Part shown: one piece after another, positions 1 through 7,076 of the stretch
How the letters are laid out: each line of letters opens with the position of its first letter
Numbering within the stretch: position 1 is the stretch's first letter
Origin: an uncultured Bacilli bacterium
GTDB taxonomy: Bacteria > Bacillota_I > Bacilli_A > RF39 > UBA660
DNA: 26,137 nucleotides
Direction of reading: 5' to 3'
Assembly (NCBI GenBank): GCA_947631135.1
Contig: CANRKE010000007.1
Span: 1-26,137, forward strand
Made by a program: the position numbers and the translations under genes
The notes under the pieces: model-generated
Database searches by the model: none
Seen by the model: only the letters and a program-made list of their open reading frames with translations
What the model was told of the DNA's origin: nothing

Positions 1-186
1 CATCCAGCCTTGACTTTTTACATAATTCTCTAGTGATTCTATTTGAGCCTCTATTGAATATCCATCAACTTGAACATCTGTTGATACACGAACATAAAGA
101 GCTTTAATTTTTTTTACTACTGCTTTTATAGTTTTTATAATTTCTCCTCCTCTGTTTATAAAAGCATTTTTTGTAAAAAAACTCAT
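1..186 (-). CDS. large serine recombinase, N-terminal part (runs off the left edge)
   Basis: Site-specific DNA integrase/resolvase of the serine recombinase family, which uses a serine nucleophile to cut and rejoin DNA. About 60 N-terminal residues are visible. They contain ALYVRVSTDVQVDGYSIEAQ, where the Ser of RVSTD is the expected catalytic residue, followed by the usual SIEAQ helix. The span given starts at an ATG (184-186) that has no ribosome site in front of it. A strong AGGAGG (146-151) lies inside the frame, exactly 7 nt before an ATA codon (136-138); starting there would give IKTIKAVVKKIKALYVRVST, the normal family N-terminus. The true start is therefore probably the ATA, or an ATG lost to mutation. 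The gene suggests that the left part of the window belongs to an integrated element. Family assignment is secure; length, activity and start are not. Confidence 0.85.
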   Translation of the reverse strand, partial: MSFFTKNAFINRGGEIIKTIKAVVKKIKALYVRVSTDVQVDGYSIEAQIESLENYVKSQGWM

Positions 187-201
187 AACTACATAATATC
201 A

Positions 202-215
202 TTTTTGTACAAAAA
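202..215. promoter_or_regulatory. 14-bp perfect palindrome upstream of the recombinase
   Basis: TTTTTGTACAAAAA is a perfect palindrome between the 38-aa ORF and the recombinase. A near copy, TTTTTTGTAAAAAAA, overlaps the 5' part of the recombinase frame (about 167-181). Two related AT-rich dyads about 36 bp apart could be repressor or recombination-directionality-factor sites, but in DNA this AT-rich chance dyads are common. Confidence 0.25.
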
Positions 216-240
216 ATAAAATGCTTATAGTTTTATATTT

Positions 241-357
241 TTACATCTCTTTTAGGTACTTCTTTAATAGTGTATAAATAAGTGGATAATTTAAAATTAT
301 CTCCTTTGGATTTAATTTATTTCCTAAATTATCGTAGTTCTCAACACTTAATTGCAT
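241..357 (-). CDS. small hypothetical protein, 38 aa
   Basis: Short ORF that starts at ATG (355-357) and ends at TAA (241-243). It reads MQLSVENYDNLGNKLNPKEI, then an aliphatic/aromatic segment and a basic C-terminus ending LLKKYLKEM. A GAGGGGA ribosome site sits just upstream of the ATG. It lies between the 211-codon ORF and the recombinase on the same strand, 28 nt below the former, so it could be part of the same transcript. No family is recognised. The clean start signal and position support a real gene; the small size leaves doubt. Confidence 0.5.
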   Translation of the reverse strand: MQLSVENYDNLGNKLNPKEIILNYPLIYTLLKKYLKEM

Positions 358-385
358 ATAAACATCCCCTCTCTAAATTATATTT

Positions 386-1021
386 TTAAGACACAGGACT
401 ATTTACAAAAAAAGACTTATTAGAAATTATATTTTCCAATGAGTCTTTACGATTTTCCAACCACTCAATATACTTTGTTCTAAAGTATTTTTCATTTAGC
501 CATTTAATACCAATAGCAGAAACATAAACACGACCATCCTTAACATATTTAAGAGGATAGGGAAATTGTTTCTGCATCCTATTTGTAGCAACACCAATCG
601 CATTTTTTGTTTTATTAAAATAACTTCTTAAATATTTTAATGGTAAATCACAATAATTATAATGCTCATGTGGAATTCCTACATAACTTTCTAAAAATTC
701 AATATACCTTTCTAAAAAGTGAATCTTTAAATCTAAAGGATAACCTTTTTTAGTTTCAACTTCTGCATACCAAACAAGGCATCCTAATGTTACTTCAAAA
801 ATATCCGCACCATTTTGAGCATGACGCTCTCTCCATTCACTTGCCCATCTATGATTTCTTTTTATTCTTTTGGAAATCTTTATACATTCTTGAAGTGTAA
901 ATTTATATCTTAAACACAAAATGGTATAAGGATCATAATAAATTTTTAGTATAAAAATTCCTCCTTTTTGCCAAATTTTGGGGTTACCAAACTTTGCTTT
1001 TTTAACCATTAAAACTATCAA
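386..1021 (-). CDS. hypothetical protein of the mobile element, up to 211 aa
   Basis: I do not recognise the family. The span is the outer ORF, which begins with TTG. Neither that codon nor the ATG at 1007-1009 has a ribosome site. A perfect AGGAGG (960-965) lies inside the frame, 7 nt before an ATA codon (950-952). Starting there gives a 188-residue protein beginning LKIYYDPYTILCLRYKFTLQ, which is a more natural start than the basic leader before it. The protein is rich in Tyr, Trp and Lys/Arg, with no membrane segment and no signal peptide. Basic patches (KISKRIKRNHRWASEWRERH and similar) would suit nucleic-acid binding. It lies just upstream of the 38-aa ORF and the recombinase on the same strand, so a role in element maintenance or transfer is possible but unproven. 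Confidence 0.6.
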   Translation of the reverse strand: MIVLMVKKAKFGNPKIWQKGGIFILKIYYDPYTILCLRYKFTLQECIKISKRIKRNHRWASEWRERHAQNGADIFEVTLGCLVWYAEVETKKGYPLDLKIHFLERYIEFLESYVGIPHEHYNYCDLPLKYLRSYFNKTKNAIGVATNRMQKQFPYPLKYVKDGRVYVSAIGIKWLNEKYFRTKYIEWLENRKDSLENIISNKSFFVNSPVS

Positions 1022-1049
1022 GCATGGTGTTTACACACCCAATTTCTTG

Positions 1050-1066
1050 TTAGGGCATGTCCCTAA
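1050..1066. other. short GC-rich hairpin, possible oriT/nick-region-like site
   Basis: TTAGGG-CATGT-CCCTAA is a perfect 6-bp inverted repeat. A second dyad, GGTGT-TTAC-ACACC (1026-1039), lies 11 bp away, next to the 5' end of the 211-codon ORF. Read on the minus strand, GACATGCCCTAAC loosely resembles nick regions of Gram-positive MOBQ-type transfer origins. No relaxase gene is visible in the window. The resemblance is from memory and weak. Confidence 0.2.
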
Positions 1067-1158
1067 GACCCTTTAAATTAGTCTCCGACGGTTTAACTTT
1101 TTTCAAAAATTATGTCTTTTCCATAAAATTAATTGCTCCTTTCCTAAAAATGGACATG

Positions 1159-1184
1159 AAAAAAGAGAGATGTATATATCTCCC
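1159..1184 (-). terminator. intrinsic terminator of candidate RNA A
   Basis: On the minus strand, GGGAGAT (1178-1184) pairs with ATCTCTC (1165-1171) around a 6-nt loop. The 7-bp stem includes one G-U pair and is followed by six Ts (1159-1164). Confidence 0.6.
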
Positions 1185-1303
1185 TTAGAGTCCAATTTTA
1201 AATTTTTAACGACTTTATATCTGTTCAAAATGAACTAGATATTAAAACTAATAATATAGAAGCGAATAGAATAAAATATAGGTATTTCTTCTAATTGTCC
1301 TAT
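1159..1303 (-). ncRNA. candidate structured small RNA A (about 145 nt)
   Basis: A 615-bp gene-free stretch (1022-1635) separates the 211-codon ORF from the 248-aa gene. Within it, a good sigma-A promoter (1310-1338) predicts a leftward transcript from about 1303 to an intrinsic terminator at 1159-1184. The predicted RNA has three possible stems. First, a 5' hairpin pairs AATATAGG with CCTATATT. Second, a central hairpin at about 1222-1246 pairs ATATCT(A)GTTCA with TGAACAGATAT across a 3-nt loop, with one bulged A. Third is the terminator stem. No convincing ORF with a ribosome site lies inside. Its 5' end closely matches that of candidate RNA B. Promoter, structure and terminator are seen; expression and function are inference. 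Confidence 0.45.
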
Positions 1304-1309
1304 ATTACC

Positions 1310-1338
1310 ATAATACCACGATTTAGGAGGACAGTCAA
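1310..1338 (-). promoter_or_regulatory. sigma-A promoter for candidate RNA A
   Basis: TTGACT (-35, 1333-1338), an exact 17-bp spacer and TATTAT (-10, 1310-1315) preceded by TGG, which gives an extended -10. The flanks (GCCG before the -35, ATGGTAATATAGG around the -10 and start site) are shared with the promoter at 1539-1567. This is among the best promoters in the window. Confidence 0.6.
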
Positions 1339-1481
1339 CGGCCATCCATAAATCAAAAAGTGGTCTTTAGCCCTTTATTTATAAGGGTTTAAAAAAATTT
1401 CAAAAAAGTTAATTTTCGCTATTTTTCAAAAAATCAAAAATTTTACTTTTTTGAGTAAATTATATAGACAATTAAAGCAAT

Positions 1482-1511
1482 AAAAAAGAGAAATACATTC
1501 AAGTTTTCTCT
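1482..1511 (-). terminator. intrinsic terminator of candidate RNA B
   Basis: On the minus strand, AGAGAAA (1505-1511) pairs with TTTCTCT (1487-1493) across an 11-nt loop, followed at once by a run of Ts (1482-1487). Confidence 0.55.
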
Positions 1512-1532
1512 ACTTATTTCTATTTTGCCTAT
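1482..1532 (-). ncRNA. candidate small RNA B (about 50 nt)
   Basis: Predicted leftward transcript from the promoter at 1539-1567 to a terminator at 1482-1511. Its first bases (TAATATAGG, then A-rich sequence with TAGAA) nearly repeat the 5' end of RNA A. The rest is essentially the terminator hairpin. B carries AATATAGG, the complement of the CCTATATT segment in A, so the two RNAs could in principle pair. It could also be an attenuated leader rather than a functional RNA. Confidence 0.35.
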
Positions 1533-1538
1533 ATTACC

Positions 1539-1567
1539 ATTTTAGCATAAAAAGACCGGAAAGTAAA
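1539..1567 (-). promoter_or_regulatory. sigma-A promoter for candidate RNA B
   Basis: TTTACT (1562-1567), a 17-bp spacer and TAAAAT (1539-1544) preceded by TGC (extended -10). Together with the promoter at 1310-1338 it forms an ungapped 44-bp repeat (1299-1342 and 1528-1571) matching at 30 of 44 positions. Conservation is concentrated at the -35 end (AACGGC on the plus strand) and the start-site end (CCTATATTACCAT). Confidence 0.55.
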
Positions 1568-1635
1568 CGGCAATTTAAAAATTTGTAACCTCAATTTTTT
1601 CTATATTTATAAGAGATTTGTGTAATTTCAAAAAA

Positions 1636-2382
1636 TTATTTTTTTAATCCTTTTTTCATAGTACTTGAATCAATTTTTGGCTCTATATTTCTACATTTTG
1701 AAATTGCTTTTTGAGCTAATCCTGGATAATTATTATCTCTATTATAGCCATAAACATAAACTGTGTCGCCTTCTAAATTCACTTTCATTGTTCTTCCTTT
1801 TAAATAATCATAAGAATAACCCATTTTTTCAATCAACGTACGGGCAATTTCTACTGTCATAGGTGTCGGATCATATTGAACTATTCCCATTCCAATTGGC
1901 TTTGAATGATTATATAATGAAGCTAGAACTTCCGCTTTATCTTTATTAGAAATATCAATGACATCTGGTTCAACTTCAATACAACCATAATCTTTTTCTT
2001 CTTCATTTTCTGATTCTAATTGATAAAACGATTTTTTAAATAATTTTATAAATTCATTATAAAATTCTGGAGTTGATATTGCTTGAGCGAAACTTGGAAA
2101 ATATGTCATCCACATTTCTAAGTTACTGCTCATCGATAAATAAGTTTCAAAAGTCTCTTTATAAGCATTAGAATTTTGGAATCGACAAACTCCATCTTTA
2201 ATATCTTTTATAAGAAATTTCAAATAAACTATTAATTCTTCCGGCGTTAATTTATTAGGAACAATATAACCTAACATTCTTACAAAATTATCGAATTCTT
2301 GCAATCCCATTCCTTTATAAAAAACATCTTTTGGTGGTATTAAAAATGTTTGTCTAACATTTTCTAAATATACTTGTTCCAT
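1636..2382 (-). CDS. hypothetical protein, 248 aa, coupled to the 1183-aa gene
   Basis: Soluble protein without signal peptide or membrane segment. Residues about 1-140 are mixed helical with an acidic stretch (SENEEEKD). Residues about 147-232 form a distinct domain whose pattern I have seen, from memory, in uncharacterised bacterial and phage proteins: AEVLASLYNHSKPIGMG, QYDPTPMTVEIA, YSYDYLKGRTMKVNLEGD, then YNRDNNYPGLAQKAI. I cannot name the family or give it an activity. The start ATG overlaps the TAA of the upstream 1183-aa gene by one base (TAATG), which is classic translational coupling, so the two products probably act together. A polypurine AAAGGGG lies about 11-17 nt upstream inside the preceding gene. 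Confidence is high that it is a gene and low on function. Confidence 0.85.
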   Translation of the reverse strand: MEQVYLENVRQTFLIPPKDVFYKGMGLQEFDNFVRMLGYIVPNKLTPEELIVYLKFLIKDIKDGVCRFQNSNAYKETFETYLSMSSNLEMWMTYFPSFAQAISTPEFYNEFIKLFKKSFYQLESENEEEKDYGCIEVEPDVIDISNKDKAEVLASLYNHSKPIGMGIVQYDPTPMTVEIARTLIEKMGYSYDYLKGRTMKVNLEGDTVYVYGYNRDNNYPGLAQKAISKCRNIEPKIDSSTMKKGLKK

Positions 2383-5300
2383 TAATTCTCACGCCCCTTT
2401 ACTAAAGACAATACTTTTCCACTTACTAATTTAGAATCTGCTGAAATTCCCATTTCAGTAAATGTTTTATCCAACTTATCAATTTCTTCATATAATTCTT
2501 CTCTTGCCCTTGAATCATTATCTAGAAGCATACATTCAACTTCTCCATTATTCTTAAGTAATATATACCAATCATCTGCTATTGAAACATAGCTATAATT
2601 GTCAAAATCTATTATTCTTATATTACCGGTTTTTGCATATTCAATAGACCTAATTCTTTTAATAATAGAAGACTTTTGTTCTCTATCTAAAAGTGATAAC
2701 TCTGTATATTTATCAGGTGTTTTTCTAGTATCCTTGTATTGTGCTTTTACATCTCCATAATATAATTCTTGTTCCCCATTAGATGCTAATATAAACTGAT
2801 CGTATTCGGCATCACAATAAATAGGCTTATCAACTCTAGGAGTTTGAATTTTACCTTCAGGAACTTTATTTTGAGGTTTAGACATTCTGGAATATCTTCC
2901 TCCAAATGTTACTAATTTAATTTGTTCCTTTGTGCTTTCATCTTTTGCAGAAATATCAAGGATTTTTTTAGATGCTTGTTTATATGCTTCAAGAAGTATG
3001 TCATAGTCATAATTACCTCTTGTTTCTACATTATCGAAACAAACTAAATTACCATTTCTCCATACCCAACTTTGAGCAATTAACTCACCATTTTTTCGTA
3101 CTACAAATATTCTACCATCTTTACTTTGTGCCGAATGAAATAAGGAACTCTTTGACATACCATCAATCAAGAAACAACACCTTGTAATATAACCAACTAC
3201 TAAACCTAACGGATCATCTAAATTAAGCATTTCGTAGGTATAGTCAGCATCATAATCTCCTGATACTTTTGGGATAGTTGAAAATTTACGATTTCTCATA
3301 TCATTATAAAGTTCTCTTGCTTTTGATAAATTTCTTTCATCAGTACCAATTTCACTTAATACAGATGATAGACGATATTCATCAGGATTTAATAATACCT
3401 TATTTTCTTCAAACCATTTTAAGATTCTAGCAACTGTAACATTTCCATTTAAGTTTTGATAAATAGTTTCCCAACCATTATATATATCTGCAAATCTTTT
3501 TTCAAACTCTGGTATCTTATCTTGTAACAATCTATTAATATTTGTGTTGTCATCACTTATATTACTACCAAACATAAAATCATTTAATTTTTTATTTATT
3601 ATTGGTTCGCCATTGTCATTTAAAACAATCCTTTTTATATCAATACCATTAAAAATGTATTCATATCTAGTAAATGGTACTTTTAAATCAATTAATCTTT
3701 TTGCATTTTGGTAACCAACTGATAAATACAATCTTATTGCAAGATTTCTAATAGAAGATTTTTCTGGATATTCTTCTTTATAATTTTCTAATAATTTTCC
3801 ACATATTTGTTTAAATAATTTATTATTTAACGAAACAACTTGTTCTTCGGTTAATTTTTCTACAAATGATTCTATTTCAGTAGGAGAATAAATATTAATA
3901 TTATCCCTATCATCAATAGCAATCATGTTCTTGTTAAAGAATATTAACCCTTTCAATGTTTTTATAGAAATTAACATTGTTGGATCAATGCTTCCTTTTA
4001 CTAATCTATAAAATAAACTATCTTTAATTAAATTAATATTTTCAGAATTTTCTTTATCCAAACCATCTAATAATTTAGACATATACATTTCTTTAAACAT
4101 TTGATAATAATCATCTTTATCATTAATGATATTATTTTTAAGTAATACTCTTAATAGCACTAATAAGTTTATACAATTATAATTAACTAAGACATTTTGA
4201 GCGTCTTCATCTACTACTTTTGTCATTAGTTCTTCATATTTATTCATCAATTCTTCATGCTTATTATTTTCTGCTAATTCACTATATTTTGCAAACATTT
4301 TACTTTGAAGATTTCTTTCAAAATAATAAAACATTCTTCTAGCATTATTATTACTTAATAAACTTTCTTTATCTATAAATTCAAAATCATTTATATCACA
4401 TTCTAGTAATAAATTTTCTATTATATTATAGTCATTTGCACTAATAACATCTAATAGACCATACCAATCTTCAGCATTTAATTCTTTAAATTGTTCTAAA
4501 AATGCTGTTAAAATTTCTTCTTTAGAATTTCCCCATACAGAGTTTAAAAGAGATTTAATATATGTTTTTTCGTGAATTAGTTGTTTTATATTTTCGTTTA
4601 ATACTTCAATATACTTGTGTTGTAAGCAAGAATCACTTTCACTAAACAGTTTAGGTATAAACTCTGATGTAATAGATTGTAGTCTATCAGAAAAATTAGT
4701 AAATATATATTCAATTAGTTCTTCTTTGGTAGTGTCTTTTTCATCACTACGCCAAGAATATCTTAAATTGTTTTCTGAATAAGTATGAATAAAGTATATA
4801 AAATCTTCATCCGCTAGATTACATAAATAATCTTTATATAATAAGAAAATTTTATTTTTTATTGATGAACTATTGATGTTTTCATTAACATAATCAATAA
4901 AAATTTTCCCATCAATTTCACTTATCTTATCTTTATATTCAAGGAATAATTTAGCTTTAAATTCATCATAATCAAATTCAAACAAATCCAATAATTCTTT
5001 TGCTTCCATACAGGTATATCTTTCTTTAAAATCACTTAAAGAATTTAATCTTAAATTATCATCTAATCTACTAATAATTAAATTAAAATACGCGTTTGAC
5101 AATTCAGTAAGTTTATTAGAATTTGATTTCCATATATTATAAATTTGATCCGGACTATCAACATTCATACCTAATTTATACATTAAAACTTCAGCAGGTA
5201 TATCTTTTATCTTTGATTTAAAATGTTTGCCACATAAAACAATACCATCTCCTGATAACATTGCCATAAATTCAAGAAAATCTTTTTGATTAAATGATTC

Positions 5301-5933
5301 AATATGATTATGATACTCATTAAAGAAATAATCTATATTTTCATCATATACACTTGTTATAATAGTTGAAACACTTTCAGCATCCAAATTATTTATATAA
5401 TCACTAATTGTCTTCAAAAAGAATTTTTGGGTATCTGGTTGTAAAGCACCTAAAAATGATAATAATAATTTTGAATCGCAATCAGTTATTTTATCTTTGA
5501 ATTTAACTATCATTCTTTTTTGATTTTCTTTTGATAGTGATAATACAAAATTTTGAATAACTAATGGTGTTAATTTATCACCAAAATTATTTAATAAATT
5601 TAACTTTTCATTTTCTTTTAGAATATATGAAAGTTCCACTTGAATTGTTGGATTCAACTTGTTGATGTTTTCAATTTCTTCAAAAGTATATCTAGATAAA
5701 TCAGGTATTCTAGTTGCTATCATTTTAAATGTCATTACATCAACCATACCATTAGAATTTTGCCAACCACTTACTATTTTAAATTTATTTTCAACGAAAT
5801 TAAATATTTGATTAGCATCTACGATAGACATTTTTTGTAAATCGTCTAAATGCTCTTCAATTAATTTTTGTACCTCTTTAGCTGATAATCTACCTATCTG
5901 GCTTAAAAATATATTTACTTGAAATTTTTGCAT
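2382..5933 (-). CDS. very large hypothetical helical-repeat protein, 1183 aa
   Basis: Cytosolic protein with no signal peptide or membrane segment. Residues about 60-800 look like irregular tandem helical repeats of about 30-40 residues, with recurring patterns such as F-x-x-K-I-x(4)-D-x(3)-L-L-x-F-L. A compact C-terminal domain at about residues 898-1065 contains GYITRCCFLIDGMSKSSLF, then GRIFVVRKNGELIAQSWVWR and VCFDNVE. This beta-rich, conserved-looking block suggests a GNAT-like or other enzymatic fold, but I cannot assign it with confidence. A final small alpha/beta segment (about 1100-1183) follows. The gene has its own promoter and is the first gene of a two-gene unit with the 248-aa gene. 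Size, architecture and position in a mobile element resemble defence effectors or sensors, which is inference only. Confidence 0.85.
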   Translation of the reverse strand: MQKFQVNIFLSQIGRLSAKEVQKLIEEHLDDLQKMSIVDANQIFNFVENKFKIVSGWQNSNGMVDVMTFKMIATRIPDLSRYTFEEIENINKLNPTIQVELSYILKENEKLNLLNNFGDKLTPLVIQNFVLSLSKENQKRMIVKFKDKITDCDSKLLLSFLGALQPDTQKFFLKTISDYINNLDAESVSTIITSVYDENIDYFFNEYHNHIESFNQKDFLEFMAMLSGDGIVLCGKHFKSKIKDIPAEVLMYKLGMNVDSPDQIYNIWKSNSNKLTELSNAYFNLIISRLDDNLRLNSLSDFKERYTCMEAKELLDLFEFDYDEFKAKLFLEYKDKISEIDGKIFIDYVNENINSSSIKNKIFLLYKDYLCNLADEDFIYFIHTYSENNLRYSWRSDEKDTTKEELIEYIFTNFSDRLQSITSEFIPKLFSESDSCLQHKYIEVLNENIKQLIHEKTYIKSLLNSVWGNSKEEILTAFLEQFKELNAEDWYGLLDVISANDYNIIENLLLECDINDFEFIDKESLLSNNNARRMFYYFERNLQSKMFAKYSELAENNKHEELMNKYEELMTKVVDEDAQNVLVNYNCINLLVLLRVLLKNNIINDKDDYYQMFKEMYMSKLLDGLDKENSENINLIKDSLFYRLVKGSIDPTMLISIKTLKGLIFFNKNMIAIDDRDNINIYSPTEIESFVEKLTEEQVVSLNNKLFKQICGKLLENYKEEYPEKSSIRNLAIRLYLSVGYQNAKRLIDLKVPFTRYEYIFNGIDIKRIVLNDNGEPIINKKLNDFMFGSNISDDNTNINRLLQDKIPEFEKRFADIYNGWETIYQNLNGNVTVARILKWFEENKVLLNPDEYRLSSVLSEIGTDERNLSKARELYNDMRNRKFSTIPKVSGDYDADYTYEMLNLDDPLGLVVGYITRCCFLIDGMSKSSLFHSAQSKDGRIFVVRKNGELIAQSWVWRNGNLVCFDNVETRGNYDYDILLEAYKQASKKILDISAKDESTKEQIKLVTFGGRYSRMSKPQNKVPEGKIQTPRVDKPIYCDAEYDQFILASNGEQELYYGDVKAQYKDTRKTPDKYTELSLLDREQKSSIIKRIRSIEYAKTGNIRIIDFDNYSYVSIADDWYILLKNNGEVECMLLDNDSRAREELYEEIDKLDKTFTEMGISADSKLVSGKVLSLVKGREN

Positions 5934-5961
5934 AAAGCAATAACCCCCTTGAAATTGCTTT
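5934..5961 (-). promoter_or_regulatory. inverted repeat around the ribosome site and start of the 1183-aa gene
   Basis: AAAGCAAT (5934-5941) and ATTGCTTT (5954-5961) form perfect 8-bp arms around a 12-nt centre that contains the GGGGG ribosome site. The inner arm ends one base before the ATG. The predicted start site (about 5957) lies in the outer arm, so the repeat is more likely a DNA operator for autoregulation than a complete RNA hairpin, unless transcription starts further upstream. Confidence 0.4.
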
Positions 5962-5963
5962 AT

Positions 5964-5992
5964 ATAATATCACAAAATATTTATTTTTGCAA
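5964..5992 (-). promoter_or_regulatory. promoter of the 1183-aa/248-aa operon
   Basis: TTGCAA (5987-5992), a 17-bp spacer and TATTAT (5964-5969) with TG one base upstream (extended -10). The start site would be near 5957, giving a leader of about 25 nt. Confidence 0.55.
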
Positions 5993-6094
5993 TTTTTCGT
6001 GTTATTATTTAACTCATGTTTAACTCTTTTCCTATATCTTCTAGATTAACTTCTAAATTTTCCACAAAAAACACTATAAAGTATTACTACTAAA

Positions 6095-6946
6095 TTAAAC
6101 GATTATTTCACATAGAAAATTAATACCATCTTCTACTCGTTTTTTTATTAATTTCAATTGGAGCATAGAGTACCTACCAGCTTCACCATGCGTTCCATCA
6201 CTTAAAGTATGATACAGTTCTAAAATATTATCAATATCTTCATCAATAAATTTATCAGCGTTTTTTATATCTATTCCTTTTTTATGAAGGAAATATTTTA
6301 TTTTAGACTTTCTTGTCGCATTTCCTCTATCTGTTTTATCACAATCAGGGAAAACCGAAAAAACATCTTTATCTAGTGCATACTTATCAAAAATATCTGT
6401 GAATATTTCTCTCGTACTAGTGCAAAAATGACGAGTAGCATCTGGATTTTTTGAATTTAAAGAAAATAAAGCCCCAACCCATCTATTATTTAAATCCATC
6501 GAGATTTTTTTTAATTTTTCTCCAATTCCATTATCTTGTAGCTCAATATTAATATCATCAGCTGATTCTGGAGAAGATATTGCATTAGCAACAGATAAAC
6601 TATTTGCATTTTCTGATTCAATATAATTAAAAATTTTTCTTTCCCGTTCTGTTGCATTTAACTCATTGTAATTTTCAACAACGGTATTATATGAACAATT
6701 TAATTGTTTTACACTTACAATATAAGTTGTAGAAATTCTAGTTAAATTATTTAATTTTCTTAATTCTGATTGAATTTTTTGTTGGTTTCTTCTAATTTGT
6801 CTATTATATTGATTGACAACTTTACTAAGATCGCTTTTCATTTTCCTTTCAGTTTCTCTCTGAATTTGATTGAGTTGCCTTTCCATTTTATGTTGTGCTT
6901 GTTTCATTTGACTTTTAAAACGCGACATATTTATAGTTATTACCAT
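6095..6946 (-). CDS. protein with a pPIWI-associating-nuclease-like C-terminal domain, 283 aa
   Basis: Residues about 5-75 are a highly charged coiled coil (repeated Q/R/E/K heptads). After a linker, residues about 150-283 carry a pattern I associate with the predicted pPIWI-associating nuclease families (pP_pnuc): RWVGALFSLNSKNPDATRH, STREIFTDIFDKYA, FPDCDKTDRG, TRKSKIKYFL, then LYHTLSDGTHGEAGRYS. This domain is known from predicted prokaryotic antiviral systems. The start ATG has a perfect GGAGGT (6952-6957) and an extended -10 upstream, so it is a separate transcription unit 161 bp upstream of the 1183-aa gene on the same strand. No Argonaute/PIWI gene is visible. Gene call is strong; domain assignment is from memory and moderate. 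Confidence 0.75.
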   Translation of the reverse strand: MVITINMSRFKSQMKQAQHKMERQLNQIQRETERKMKSDLSKVVNQYNRQIRRNQQKIQSELRKLNNLTRISTTYIVSVKQLNCSYNTVVENYNELNATERERKIFNYIESENANSLSVANAISSPESADDINIELQDNGIGEKLKKISMDLNNRWVGALFSLNSKNPDATRHFCTSTREIFTDIFDKYALDKDVFSVFPDCDKTDRGNATRKSKIKYFLHKKGIDIKNADKFIDEDIDNILELYHTLSDGTHGEAGRYSMLQLKLIKKRVEDGINFLCEIIV

Positions 6947-6967
6947 AAGTTACCTCCATATATATCT

Positions 6968-6976
6968 ATTATAACA
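6968..6976 (-). promoter_or_regulatory. extended -10 promoter of the 283-aa gene
   Basis: TGTTATAAT (6968-6976), a consensus extended -10, lies 22 nt upstream of the ATG with GGAGGT between. No good -35 is seen at 16-18 bp. The same TTTTAGTGTTATAAT string precedes the TtcA-family gene at 14067. Confidence 0.5.
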
Positions 6977-7076
6977 CTAAAACAAGTAATTTTTGGCTCA
7001 ATAAAAGTACTTTCTTCAAGTACCTTTATATTTTTGTATTTACTTACCAAAATAGCCATTTCTTCTATTTTTGGAT

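Noticed and set aside
1299..1571. The 44-bp repeat as attachment sites or a CRISPR/iteron array
   Set aside because: There are only two copies, and conservation falls exactly on -35, -10 and start-site positions. A promoter duplication explains it better.
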